Origin: Caballeronia mineralivorans PML1(12)
GTDB taxonomy: Bacteria; Pseudomonadota; Gammaproteobacteria; Burkholderiales; Burkholderiaceae
Assembly: GCF_001028175.1 (NCBI RefSeq)
Contig: NZ_AEJF01000005.1
Span: 23,867-87,866, forward strand
DNA length: 64,000 nt
Direction: 5' to 3'
Part shown: positions 39,053 through 47,568 of the stretch, in pieces
Numbering within the stretch: the stretch's first letter is position 1
Layout: every line of letters begins with the position of its first letter
Position numbers and translations under genes: made by a program
Notes under the pieces: model-generated
Databases searched by the model: none
Told to the model about the DNA's origin: nothing
What the model saw: the letters and a program-made list of their open reading frames with translations, nothing else

Positions 39053-39271
39053 ATGAGTCGAATCCTGATTGATCTGCCCGACTCGCAGGTTGAAGAGTTG
39101 GCCGTGTTGGTGGAGGTCGAGCAGCGCCCTCGCGCCGCGGTCATCCGTGATGCGATCGAGGCGTATATCTCGCAGCACAAGCCGATGCTTGGAGCCGACG
39201 TTTTTGGGCTATGGAAGAGCAAAAACGTCGATGGCCTTGAGTACCAGCAGGAACTGCGCTCGGAATGGTAA
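39053..39271 (+). CDS. Ribbon-helix-helix antitoxin (VapB/CopG-like)
   Basis: 72 residues. The N-terminus MSRILIDLPDSQVEELAVL is a ribbon-helix-helix DNA-binding domain. The C-terminus (VFGLWKSKNVDGLEYQQELRSEW) is the likely toxin-neutralising tail. GGAGG sits six bases before the chosen ATG; the frame extends upstream without support. It overlaps the toxin gene by seven bases. Confidence 0.85.
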   Translation: MSRILIDLPDSQVEELAVLVEVEQRPRAAVIRDAIEAYISQHKPMLGADVFGLWKSKNVDGLEYQQELRSEW

Positions 39272-39630
39272 AGGCTCTCTTCGACACCAACGTTCTGATC
39301 GACTATCTCGGTGGTGTCAGCGCAGCAAAAAAGGAACTTGCACGGTACGAGTACAAAGCGATCAGCACGATTACTTGGATGGAAGTACTCGTCGGGACAA
39401 CGGCAGAGGACGAGGCGGTCATTCGGGCATGGCTTGGATCATTCGACGTGATCGCACTGGACACTGCCATTGCGAATCGTGCGGTTGAAATTCGCAAGCA
39501 AAAGCGGATTCGCCTGCCCGATGCGATTGTATGGGCGTCAGCCCAGGTGAATTCGCTGTTGCTGGTTTCGCGTAACACGAAGGACTTTCCTGCGGATGAA
39601 CCCGGCGTGCGCGTGCCCTACAAAATCTGA
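39265..39630 (+). CDS. PIN-domain ribonuclease toxin (VapC family)
   Basis: 121 residues. PIN-domain acidic residues are visible: D in ALFDTNVLIDYL, E in TITWMEVLVGT, and D in RLPDAIVWASA, with a further NTKDF near the end. VapC toxins cleave specific tRNA or rRNA; the target here is unknown. Translationally coupled to the antitoxin. The pair could stabilise the neighbouring island. Confidence 0.9.
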   Translation: MVKALFDTNVLIDYLGGVSAAKKELARYEYKAISTITWMEVLVGTTAEDEAVIRAWLGSFDVIALDTAIANRAVEIRKQKRIRLPDAIVWASAQVNSLLLVSRNTKDFPADEPGVRVPYKI

Positions 39631-39715
39631 AGAAAAAGCTTGATGCACGCGCAAGGGGAAAGACATGCCCGCCGACATGGATTAACGATGGCGGTGCCGC
39701 AAGCGCCGCTTCTAA

Positions 39716-39833
39716 TTGGACGTGCGCGATGAAACCAAACTATTGAGCGAGCGTAAGCGAATGGATTTGCTTTGGTGTATTTCGGGCAATGCGCCGAAAG
39801 CACGGGCAATGGCACTTGTCGCCTGCTGCCATT
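39716..39833 (+). pseudogene. Remnant of the regulatory gene found intact at 53632-54006
   Basis: DNA coding SERKRMDLLWCISGNAPKARA matches ERKRMDVFWCISGSAAKPRA of the 124-residue gene at 53632-54006, over about 80 bases. The 5' part is absent. With the adjoining integrase scar it shows that a relative of the tRNA-Cys element once stood here. Confidence 0.7.
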
Positions 39834-39839
39834 TTTCGT

Positions 39840-40055
39840 CTTGTCAAGAAATACGGTACGCCGACCGACCTCTACCTAGGCGATATCGAGCGCGTACATT
39901 TCACGCATCCGCATAGCCGATTCGATGCCGATCTCGAGGAGCAACTCCATCGCTGGCCGGAAATTCAGGTCAGGTCCACGTTGACGCTTTTCGGGCTTCT
40001 CGCATTGTCGACGGAGACCAGATCGCTACATCACGCGACAAGATCCTCCGGTTCC
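39840..40055 (-). pseudogene. Collapsed integrase remnant
   Basis: Nucleotide match to the intact integrase at 56980-58134: about 39850-40008 aligns with about 57375-57538, then jumps to 40013-40050, which aligns with about 57940-57977. About 400 bp between these is deleted, as are the catalytic 3' end and the 5' end. The orientation is the same as the intact gene. Confidence 0.75.
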
Positions 40056-40104
40056 GCAGTTGAAACCGCCCGAATTTCACGAGTGCACCCAGGAAGCAAT
40101 TAAA

Positions 40105-40161
40105 TGTGTTCCGATAACCGCTAGACGGTAGATTCTACGTCTAACGGTTATCTGGAACACA
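40105..40161. repeat. 57-bp near-perfect inverted repeat
   Basis: TGTGTTCC-GATAACCG-C-TAGAC on the left and its complement at 40139-40161 pair with one bulged base and one mismatch, and a GTAGA/TCTAC stem continues the fold inward. There is no T-run, so it is not an ordinary terminator. Candidates: a miniature mobile element, or a recombination site. Confidence 0.75.
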
Positions 40162-40593
40162 TCGACCAACTTGTTTCCCACTAAACATGGACCATTGTTT
40201 CAATGCTTATAGCTTATATGCAATGCTTATTTTTTCGGTCGCCGGGTAATGGAATTAAATAATCTGTAACGCAATTTTATGAGTTAGATCTATCGATTAT
40301 TCGCTTGCAATTGAATTTTTCTTTCTCAGGCTATGCGGGGAAAGTTTTTGCTGAAACGCATGTATCATAAAATCTCTAGCCGGAGGATCGGTCTTAGTTT
40401 TTGATGAATATTTTAACTACCCCGGATGGCAGCATCTTGAACACAAGGCATTCTCAGAATATCTTGGATTTTCTTCGAGTGGTCAGTCTATCGCAGTTTG
40501 CTTAGTTAAAAGAGAAAACAACCGCTAATTTTGCTAAACGGCAAATTCGACAGTCTAGTTTTCAGCCAATCGTCATTCGAAGAAAGGAAATTT
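40162..40593. other. AT-rich non-coding region
   Basis: About 430 bases markedly richer in A and T than the surroundings, without a supported gene. The right end contains AAGGAA before the GTG of the next gene, and the composition suggests recently acquired DNA. Confidence 0.45.
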
Positions 40594-41639
40594 GTGCGCA
40601 TTTTGTTTTTTGCAAACGATATCGGCGGCGGGAATCTCATAGTTCCGATTGCTGAGCGCGCTCGACAGAGGGGAAATGCGCTTTTCTTCATTGCAAGCGG
40701 GCCGTCGCAATCACTTTGGCGAGAAAAAGGATTCCATCCTGTAACGGTTACTTCGACTATGTCAATGGTTGCTGTCAGAAGCGTTATTGCGCGGTTCCGC
40801 CCGGATATAGTGGTCACTGGCACCAGTATTCGAACCAAGGTTGAACATGCCATTTGGGCGGTCGCGCAGAAGCTCGATATTCGGACTTTGGCGATGATTG
40901 ACGGTTGGGCGAAGATATCGGATCGCTTTCCCCAAAAACTTAGTACACGCGCCATGCCGTACCGGGTTGGCGTAGTCGATCAGTGGACGGCAAATGTATT
41001 GACAAGGAAATGCGGGGTGCCACCTACGGCGGTTCACGTAATCGGACACCCGCACCTGCAAAGGACGACGCAAGAGGTAACGTTGACCCGGACTCGTCGA
41101 AACCTTGCGCAGCCACCGACGATTGTTTTTTTTCCGCACCCCTGCTGGATAACGAGGCGACCGTAGGATTGGTTGCAATCGAAAAAGTGCTCGCGGACCT
41201 AGACGGACATATGCCGTTAACGCTTCTCGTAAAGCCGCACCCGAGGGAGCTGATGTGGCCATGGCGAAACTGGATCTCCGCGATGGAACAACAATCGGGG
41301 GGCATCCGACTGCGGCTGGTCGAGAATATGTCCGCCGCGGAAATTTTGGGATCGGTCGATGCAGTAATAGGCCTATCGGCTTCAGTCTTGATTGAGGCTG
41401 CATTCGCCGGGATTCCCGTCCTTGCTCTTCAGTTCGCAGAGCCGCAAAGACACGAAAACTCGGCAATCGAAACCTACCTTAAGGGGCGCATAGCCAGATC
41501 ACCAAAAGAACTTCGCTCCAGAATCTCGGAGCTTTTCGTTCGTATTGGACAGTCTTCGCGAATCGTCGACACCCCTGTCACCATCTCGGCCGATCGCAAA
41601 GCGATGAAAGCAATTGAATTAACCGCGGCAGGACGGTAG
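40594..41639 (+). pseudogene. Glycan-type transferase/epimerase-like gene, frameshifted at a T tract
   Basis: The first half (GTG at 40594 with AAGGAA upstream; VRILFFANDIGGGNLIVPIA) and second half (APLLDNEATVGLVAIEKVL, then LLVKPHPRE and VIGLSASVLIEAAFAGIPVLAL) are in different frames. Together they make a GT-B-like protein of about 350 residues resembling surface-carbohydrate genes. They join in frame if the run of eight T at 41126-41133 had nine: PTIVFF then SAPLL. As read the gene is off; slippage, mutation or a read error could explain it. Confidence 0.6.
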
Positions 41640-41715
41640 CGATGTCTTGTAATCGCATCGTTAAATATTCGATACGGCACTTTATTTCGTGCACTATCCG
41701 GCGAGTGTGTGCACG

Positions 41716-42126
41716 ATGAGTTCGCCGAGTAAGACGTCCCTGATCGCGCTCCCGCCATTCTCGGCCTATTCCTCTGCATTCCTCGCTGCGGCGGTGGGTT
41801 TTGGCAGCACGATCGCGCTGGTCGTTCAAGCGCATGTGGTGGTGGGGGGAGCTGCAATGCAGATTGGCTCAGCAATCACGAGCCTCTGCGTGGGAATTGG
41901 TGTAGTAGGTGCAGCGCTAAGCTGCGTGCTACGAGCGCCCATAATATTGGGCTGGTCAACGCCGGGTGCAGCACTGTTGGCTGCCGGCGTCTCCGTGACA
42001 TCTTATTCGGTGGCCATCGGCGCCTTCGCCGTCGCGGGTGCAATGACAATCCTGGTCGGTGCCACTCCGGTACTTGGGCGCCTCGCAGCGCGCATTCCTG
42101 TCTCAGTGGCATCTGCCATGCTAGCT
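41716..42126 (+). pseudogene. 5' fragment of a BenE-type benzoate transporter
   Basis: Encodes FSAYSSAFLAAAVGFGSTIA, then GWSTPGAALLAAG and RIPVSVASAMLAGV, the first third of BenE benzoate/H+ symporters (about 390 residues normally). The similarity stops at about 42126, where DNA related to the tRNA-Cys flank begins, so the frame runs on into unrelated sequence. Truncation coincides with the element junction. Confidence 0.75.
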
Positions 42127-42175
42127 GGAGTAATACAAGAGAGAGAGAGCTTTTTTTGCCACTTTAGGCGGCATA

Positions 42176-42237
42176 TTTCCATATATGGAAATGGTGCAGA
42201 CAAAGAAAAAGCCCTGACAAGTCAGGGCTTTTTCTTT
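42176..42237. terminator. Duplicated palindrome and terminator from the tRNA-Cys flank
   Basis: A perfect 16-base palindrome TTTCCATATATGGAAA (42176-42191) and the hairpin AAGCCCTGA/TCAGGGCTT with flanking A and T runs (about 42203-42230) correspond to 58240-58294. In both places they sit on the 3' side of tRNA-Cys sequence. Confidence 0.8.
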
Positions 42238-42247
42238 GAATCTCTGA

Positions 42248-42292
42248 AGGCGCGAGCCGGAGTCGAACCGGCCTAAACGGCTTTGCAGGCCG
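42248..42292 (-). other. Partial tRNA-Cys copy, attachment site
   Basis: From GGCGCGAGCC to GCAGGCCG this matches the 3' half of tRNA-Cys (58303-58347), ending in the anticodon stem-loop. The 5' half is missing, so it is not a functional tRNA. It marks the far end of an element integrated in tRNA-Cys. Confidence 0.88.
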
Positions 42293-42460
42293 TCGTCATT
42301 CCCTTTAATTCAATTACTTACCGCGATTAACCATCCATATTGACCGCTCCACATATCGTAGCCGACGCCTCTCGTTGCCTTCGAAAGACCGTTCGCGACC
42401 CGCAAGGGACGGTCACGGTTAGTGGAAGCGGACATTGGGGAGGTGCGTTGAAGATGCCTG

Positions 42461-43084
42461 ATGCTCCTATGCCACAATGGCAGCATCTCGTACTGCCCGC
42501 GACGACGTACGACTCTCACTCAACCAGCCGTGAACGCGGCCCTATTCAGTTCGTTGATAACGGCTTTTCCGGAGGCGCTGCGCTCCGATGTGAGTGTCGT
42601 CGCGGATTTGATGGGAGGTAGCAACGCGACCGATCGTGGATTGCAGGTCGTTGTTCGAGGTGAATCGCTCAATATCCCATATCGGATTTACGATGATCCC
42701 GACGAAACTCTGTTCGCATGTTTGAATGAAACTCAAGCCATCGTATATGCGTGCTTGTTAACGAGACACCATGATGGGCATGTGCGCCAGCGCCAGATCG
42801 AACGGCTGGTAGCGTCATCTGAACCTTGGGTTGCACCATTCGTTATGCAACTCTGCGGCGAGTATGTCATTGAAATTCTCGATGCTGTCGAAGCGCACTT
42901 GTCGTCCATGGATCAACACACCTATGGAGCGTTCTTCCGGGAGAATTCGCTATTTTTCCAAAGGACGCGCGATCGAATGATTAGCTACTGGGATTGCTAC
43001 TACCGTTGGCTATACAAGCGAGAACCGGACTATGTTGGGTTCCGATTATTCGATCGGTTCCGCGAATGGAGTGCTGCCGAGTAA
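42461..43084 (+). CDS. Hypothetical protein
   Basis: Up to 207 residues; the first 25 look non-coding and the true start is uncertain. The body is a soluble, mostly helical protein: LITAFPEALRSDVSVVADLM, VVRGESLNIPYRIYDDP, LLTRHHDGHVRQRQIERL, WVAPFVMQLCGEYVIEILDAV and RMISYWDCYYRWLYKREP. I recall similar conserved hypotheticals in proteobacteria but know no function. It lies between the partial tRNA-Cys copy at 42.27 kb and the short third copy at 43.21 kb. Confidence 0.65.
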   Translation: MLLCHNGSISYCPRRRTTLTQPAVNAALFSSLITAFPEALRSDVSVVADLMGGSNATDRGLQVVVRGESLNIPYRIYDDPDETLFACLNETQAIVYACLLTRHHDGHVRQRQIERLVASSEPWVAPFVMQLCGEYVIEILDAVEAHLSSMDQHTYGAFFRENSLFFQRTRDRMISYWDCYYRWLYKREPDYVGFRLFDRFREWSAAE

Positions 43085-43210
43085 CCCGATCCTCCACTAG
43101 TAATTGTCAACGACTCTCGTCACACGGGCGAACGTCCCTTCCTGGCCGGACTCTGCTTGCCGCGGCCGATCGCGTTCGCGTTCATGTCAGCCGATGGACC
43201 AACGGTCCAA

Positions 43211-43234
43211 AGCGACTTTGCAGGCCGTCACCAT
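43211..43234 (-). other. Short third copy of the tRNA-Cys attachment core
   Basis: GACTTTGCAGGCCGTCACCATTCC matches the crossover part of the copy at 42283-42297 (GCTTTGCAGGCCGTCGTCATTCC, written here in parts only by position). The downstream bases of the two copies are also related. Confidence 0.6.
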
Positions 43235-43378
43235 TCCTGTTAATTCAATTACTTATCGCGATTGACCACCCATATTAACCGCTCCACATATCGTAGCCGA
43301 CGCCGCTCCTGTTAATTCAATTACTTATCGCGATTGACCACCCATATTAACCGCTCCACATATCGTAGCCGACGCCGC
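43235..43378. repeat. 72-bp tandem duplication
   Basis: Two adjacent near-identical 72-base units (43235-43306 and 43307-43378) beginning TCCTGTTAATTC. A diverged single copy follows the other attachment site at about 42298-42370. Non-coding. Confidence 0.9.
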
Positions 43379-43648
43379 TCGCTGCCTTCGAGAGACTGTT
43401 CGCGACCCCAAGCGACCGGTCATGAGACATAGTTTATGGACCATGCGCGGGCGTCCGTTCTGCCGGAGCGGCTGGAGGAAACTCTGTCGCTTGTTCATGT
43501 GGCGTGCGCTTTGTTGCTGTCCGTTGAGTCATCAGTGACGCGCTGTGGAGGCACCTGGCTGGCACAAGGGCGTTGATCGATCTGGTCCCTTCCTTTTTGC
43601 ACAGTGGAGTAAGCTAAAAGTCAGCTCGCTTTTGACGGGGGACAGGGA

Positions 43649-44044
43649 ATGAAACCGCGTTCGGCACTTGATATCTGTTTGCCGCTTGCCCTGTTCGTTG
43701 CGGCCTGCGCCTTGTCGCTTCCAACCCTGCTGATCGCTGTCGCCTGGATGACGATTGGCGTCATATCGCTTGGGTACCGCACACTTGAAAGCTTCCCGAC
43801 AGACGGAATCCGCCGGGAGTGGCTCCGAGGGTACCGGGGAGCGTGCCTGATGTTCTACCACCTTGCATGGTGGCCTTGGTACATGCGGACCCCTCTTCGA
43901 GACACCGCGGATCGAATCGCAAAGTCGTTGCTGAGAAGAAAGAAATCACCTCGCGACGGGTCGGAGAATCTGTCGGACAACCTGCCGGCTGGGGAGCGCA
44001 AAGAGGATCATACGAGCGACGCGAAGCGAGGATGGCGCGATTGA
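43649..44044 (+). CDS. Hypothetical membrane protein
   Basis: 131 residues starting after GGGGACAGGGA. Two hydrophobic segments (about 7-45, possibly a hairpin), then an amphipathic tryptophan-rich stretch MFYHLAWWPWYMR and a charged C-terminal tail. No family recognised. Confidence 0.55.
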   Translation: MKPRSALDICLPLALFVAACALSLPTLLIAVAWMTIGVISLGYRTLESFPTDGIRREWLRGYRGACLMFYHLAWWPWYMRTPLRDTADRIAKSLLRRKKSPRDGSENLSDNLPAGERKEDHTSDAKRGWRD

Positions 44045-44214
44045 CCGGGCAGTAGTTGACCACTCGAATTAACCTCCTTAACCGGCGTACGCTGGTCGGA
44101 GACTATCGATCGACCCCGCCTAACTACAGACGTTGAAGGCCTTATGAAGGCGGTGCCGTAACGCCCTTTTTCACGTTTCCGCTTCGGATTTCACGCTTTA
44201 TCTTCTTTTAGTCT

Positions 44215-44261
44215 TAACAGCCAAGTTTTTATTATTAACTGTTATGACACATTACTGTCAT
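44215..44261 (+). promoter_or_regulatory. Two nested inverted repeats before the pyruvate-kinase-like operon
   Basis: TAACAG (44215-44220)/CTGTTA (44239-44244) and ATGACA (44244-44249)/TGTCAT (44256-44261), in an AT-rich stretch 35-80 bp before the start codon. They look like regulator sites; no regulator gene is adjacent. Confidence 0.5.
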
Positions 44262-44295
44262 ATTTACTTAGGACAAAACTATCGACAGAAGAAAA

Positions 44296-45732
44296 ATGGC
44301 TAAAACAACTATTGTGGCAACGATCGGGCCGGCATCTGACAACCCTTCAACCCTTTTGGCCTTACACCGTGCTGGCATGACTGTCGCGCGGTTAAACGGG
44401 TCACATAGCAGTCTGGACTGGCACAAGGCCACCATTGCCCTTATCCGGGAAACGCTTCCCGAACTACCGATCCTTTTAGATATACCCGGACGCAAAATCC
44501 GAACGATTCAACTGCGCGAGGAACCCTCATTTAACGTTGGCGATCGTGTGATTCTCACGACCGACTTGTCTCACGACGGCAGCGAGAAAGTACCCGTTAA
44601 CTATGATCTGTTTCATTCGAAGCTCCGCGTAGGCGTACGCATCTATGCGGACGATGGCACGCTGTCGTTCCTAGTCGAGAAAGTTAGTGGAAGGGATGTA
44701 CAAGTTGTCGCCGAGACGGCAGGAACGCTCAAAAGCCGGAAGGGGATTAACGTTCCGGAAATCGACCTGGGGCAAGAATTGGTAACGCCACGCGATCGGG
44801 AAATGATCACGTTCGCCAAGAGCACCGGAGTCGATTTTGTTGGCATTAGTTTTGTCGAGTCTTCCCGGCACGTAGAAGCGATTCGTAGCCTCATCGAGGC
44901 TACCACGCCTCAAATCGTTGCCAAAGTTGAAAACCAGGGGGGACTCGATCATCTTGATGAGATTGCTAAGGCAACGGACATCATCATGATCGATCGTGGT
45001 GATCTTTCGGTTGAAACCAGCATCGACCATGTATCGATCTATCAAAAAAAGATCATCTCTGCTGCCCAACAATATGGAAAACCTGTAATCGTCGCGACGG
45101 AACTGCTTCACAGCATGATCGAAAGTCCATTGCCGACCAAGGCAGAGATCAGTGACGTGACGAATTCGGTTATCGACGGTGCGTCCGCAGTGATGCTTTC
45201 CGGGGAGACGGCCGTTGGCAAATTTCCTGTAGAAGCCGTTGCGCGTCTGCGCAGCATCGTTACCTTGGCCGAAGCCCACAGGCACGCGTCAGCTCCGGCA
45301 CTCGCGAACACAGCCGCCAGTCATAACGACCTGAGGGCCGCAACGCAAGCATTGGCCCGCACCCTTCCCATCTCGAAGATCGTGGTGCTGTCGCGAACTG
45401 GCTATGCCGCACGGCTCGTCTCTATGGCACAGATTCAGCAGCCAATCATCGCTGTTGGCAACGACACCGCTCTTGTGCGCTCTTGGAACCTATTGCCCGG
45501 CACGGTTGGCGTCCATTTGCCGCATGTGAGCATAACTGCCGACAGCGCGGGCACTATCGCACTCGAAGCATTGTGGACGTCTGGTCACATCACACAGAGC
45601 GATGTTGTCCTTGTGGTCCTAGCGACCACTAACGACGCTGACGCATCACTGAGTTTCCTCCAGACCGTGCGGGTGGGCCAACTTGCAGAGCAACAGGCCT
45701 GGCCACTTGCTGAGAGCCTGGAGGCTGCATAG
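44296..45732 (+). CDS. Pyruvate kinase-like enzyme (divergent)
   Basis: 478 residues with the pyruvate kinase barrel, B domain (about 70-165) and C domain. Key positions kept: AKVEN (Lys and Glu of the active site), DRGDLS (metal Asp), VATELL (Thr), and DGASAVMLSGETAVGKFPVEAV. Differences: the usual MNFSHG reads LNGSHS, and the DTKGPEIRT loop reads DIPGRKIRT, replacing a Thr that helps bind the monovalent cation. It may be a pyruvate kinase with altered cation need or use a related substrate. One base separates it from the next gene. Confidence 0.85.
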   Translation: MAKTTIVATIGPASDNPSTLLALHRAGMTVARLNGSHSSLDWHKATIALIRETLPELPILLDIPGRKIRTIQLREEPSFNVGDRVILTTDLSHDGSEKVPVNYDLFHSKLRVGVRIYADDGTLSFLVEKVSGRDVQVVAETAGTLKSRKGINVPEIDLGQELVTPRDREMITFAKSTGVDFVGISFVESSRHVEAIRSLIEATTPQIVAKVENQGGLDHLDEIAKATDIIMIDRGDLSVETSIDHVSIYQKKIISAAQQYGKPVIVATELLHSMIESPLPTKAEISDVTNSVIDGASAVMLSGETAVGKFPVEAVARLRSIVTLAEAHRHASAPALANTAASHNDLRAATQALARTLPISKIVVLSRTGYAARLVSMAQIQQPIIAVGNDTALVRSWNLLPGTVGVHLPHVSITADSAGTIALEALWTSGHITQSDVVLVVLATTNDADASLSFLQTVRVGQLAEQQAWPLAESLEAA

Positions 45733-45733
45733 C

Positions 45734-46468
45734 ATGCACGACGTCTATGTGCTTTCGGTAATCATTGCCTTGCTGGCCGTGGTTCAATCCATTTTTGGAA
45801 TGGGCATCCTCGTGTTTGGCACTCCTACGCTGCTGCTGCTCGGATTCGACTTTACGACGGTGCTCGGCCTCTTGCTTCCTTCGTCGATGGCGATCTCCTC
45901 GATTCAGGTGTGGTCAGGACGCAATCTGCCATTGCCGGCCCAAGAAAGGGTCAATATGAAGATCTGCGCGCTTGTCGTCGTGGCGTCGCTCGCGATACTG
46001 ATGTACGCAAATCTTAAGGCACGGGCCGATATTCTTATTGGCCTCACGATGCTGAGCGCCGCGGTGATCCGGTACTCCCGACGCCTGCAGACGCGGTTGC
46101 AAGGGTTCGTGCAGCGCCAAGGTCGCGCGTACGTCGCCGTGATGGGAATCGTCCACGGTCTAACCAACATGGGCGGCGCTTTGCTCGCCGTCTACGCGGT
46201 GAGTGGCTATAGCGAAAAGGACCAGGTGCGTTTGGCCATCGCGCGCTACTACTTGCTGTTTGGCGCGATCCAACTGTGCACGCTCACCGTTTTGCGAAGA
46301 TCCGCATTGAGTTGGGAAGGCCTCGCAATCGCACCGATTGCGGTCATTGTGTACTTCTCTGTCGGCAACCTGCTATTCAAACGCACCGGTGCGCCTTTGT
46401 ATGAGCGCGCTATGACCGCGTTTATCGGTGCCTATGGTGCGGTGGTGTTGGCTAAGACGTTCATTTAA
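45734..46468 (+). CDS. TauE/SafE-family membrane transporter
   Basis: 244 residues, about eight hydrophobic segments in two repeats. The pattern VVQSIFGMGILVFGTPTLLLLG at the start and IVHGLTNMGGALLAVYAV in the middle are the paired glycine-rich motifs of the TauE/SafE (DUF81) family, members of which export sulfite, sulfoacetate and related organic anions. Second gene of the operon with the pyruvate-kinase-like enzyme; the substrate is not known. Confidence 0.88.
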   Translation: MHDVYVLSVIIALLAVVQSIFGMGILVFGTPTLLLLGFDFTTVLGLLLPSSMAISSIQVWSGRNLPLPAQERVNMKICALVVVASLAILMYANLKARADILIGLTMLSAAVIRYSRRLQTRLQGFVQRQGRAYVAVMGIVHGLTNMGGALLAVYAVSGYSEKDQVRLAIARYYLLFGAIQLCTLTVLRRSALSWEGLAIAPIAVIVYFSVGNLLFKRTGAPLYERAMTAFIGAYGAVVLAKTFI

Positions 46469-46479
46469 CGGAGAGCGCC

Positions 46480-47397
46480 ATGCAAAGCGTCTTTACAGCG
46501 CTCATCCCGATCTTTGCCCTCATTCTTATGGGCTTTGTCCTCCGCCAGCGCCGAATGCTGGCCGATGAGTTTTGGCTACCATGCGAAACGCTCAACTACT
46601 ACTATATGTTCCCGGCGTTGATGTTCAGCCAGGTAGCGAAAGCAAACTTGACGCAGTTTCCGATTCGCCCCATAGCCATTGCGATTCTCGGAGCGGTCGG
46701 AACCGGCGCACTGGTGCTGTACGCTTGGCGCATCTGGAGCCAGCAATCGGGAGCAGTTTTTTCCTCAGTGATTCAAGGCGCACTGCGACCCAATACCTAC
46801 GTGGGCGTCGCCGCTGCTGCGGCGATGTATGGAAGTGTTGGTCTGACGTTGACGTCGATCAGCATTGCGGTCGCAATTCCCTTGCTCAATGTGGCATCGA
46901 TCATCATCCTGATGCACTATGGCAGTGGCGGCGCCCCAACCGGCCGGCAAATCGTTAGCGCGTTGCTGAAGAACCCCGTGATCATGGCGGTGTTGCTTGG
47001 CGCGCTCTTTAATGTGAGCGGCCTTTCACTGCCGAGTACCCCTTCGAACATTCTGTCTATCCTTGGAGCGGCATCACTGCCGTTAGGTCTCCTCGCCGTA
47101 GGTGCTGGCCTTGATATGAAAGCGGCAAAGGCAGCACGGGGGCCTGTTCTGCAGTCATCGTTTATCAAGCTATTGCTCGTCCCACTACTTACTCTCTGGA
47201 TAGGCGTGAGTCTCGGAATTCATGGCCCTGCGTTGACGACAATCGTGTTGTTCAACTCGCTGCCATGCACCCCGTCGGCGTACATTATGGCGAAGCTGTT
47301 AGGCGGGGATCATCGGTTGTCGGCGGGAATCATTACCGTTCAGACTGCGCTGGCGGCAATCACTATGCCACTTGTGCTATTCATTTCGCATCGCTGA
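46480..47397 (+). CDS. AEC-family transporter
   Basis: 305 residues with about ten hydrophobic segments in two inverted halves. Typical features are NYYYMFPALMFSQVAK, the central GALRPNTYVGVAAAAAMYG and TTIVLFNSLPCTPSAYIMA. The auxin efflux carrier family includes malonate and malate carriers in bacteria. Ribosome site GGAGAG before the ATG; 11 bp after the TauE/SafE gene. Third gene of the operon, suggesting movement of a carboxylate linked to the first enzyme. Confidence 0.9.
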   Translation: MQSVFTALIPIFALILMGFVLRQRRMLADEFWLPCETLNYYYMFPALMFSQVAKANLTQFPIRPIAIAILGAVGTGALVLYAWRIWSQQSGAVFSSVIQGALRPNTYVGVAAAAAMYGSVGLTLTSISIAVAIPLLNVASIIILMHYGSGGAPTGRQIVSALLKNPVIMAVLLGALFNVSGLSLPSTPSNILSILGAASLPLGLLAVGAGLDMKAAKAARGPVLQSSFIKLLLVPLLTLWIGVSLGIHGPALTTIVLFNSLPCTPSAYIMAKLLGGDHRLSAGIITVQTALAAITMPLVLFISHR

Positions 47398-47568
47398 AAC
47401 AGTGTCCTAGTCGACCCCGGCACGGGAAGGTTGGCCCGTTCCCCTCCTTGTAGCCGGTGCCTTTAAAAGCAATAAAGACTGCCTCGACCTGGTTAAGCCG
47501 CAAGCAACCAGGCGGATCGTTGTGTTGTTAAACCTGCCATCTAACCGCGTGCTTTTGTCGTGAATGCT

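Noticed and set aside
40105..40161. Rho-independent terminator
   Set aside because: The stem is long and strong, but there is no T-run on either side and no gene ends next to it.
42248..42292. A second tRNA-Cys gene
   Set aside because: Sequence stops matching at the anticodon stem; the 5' half is absent.
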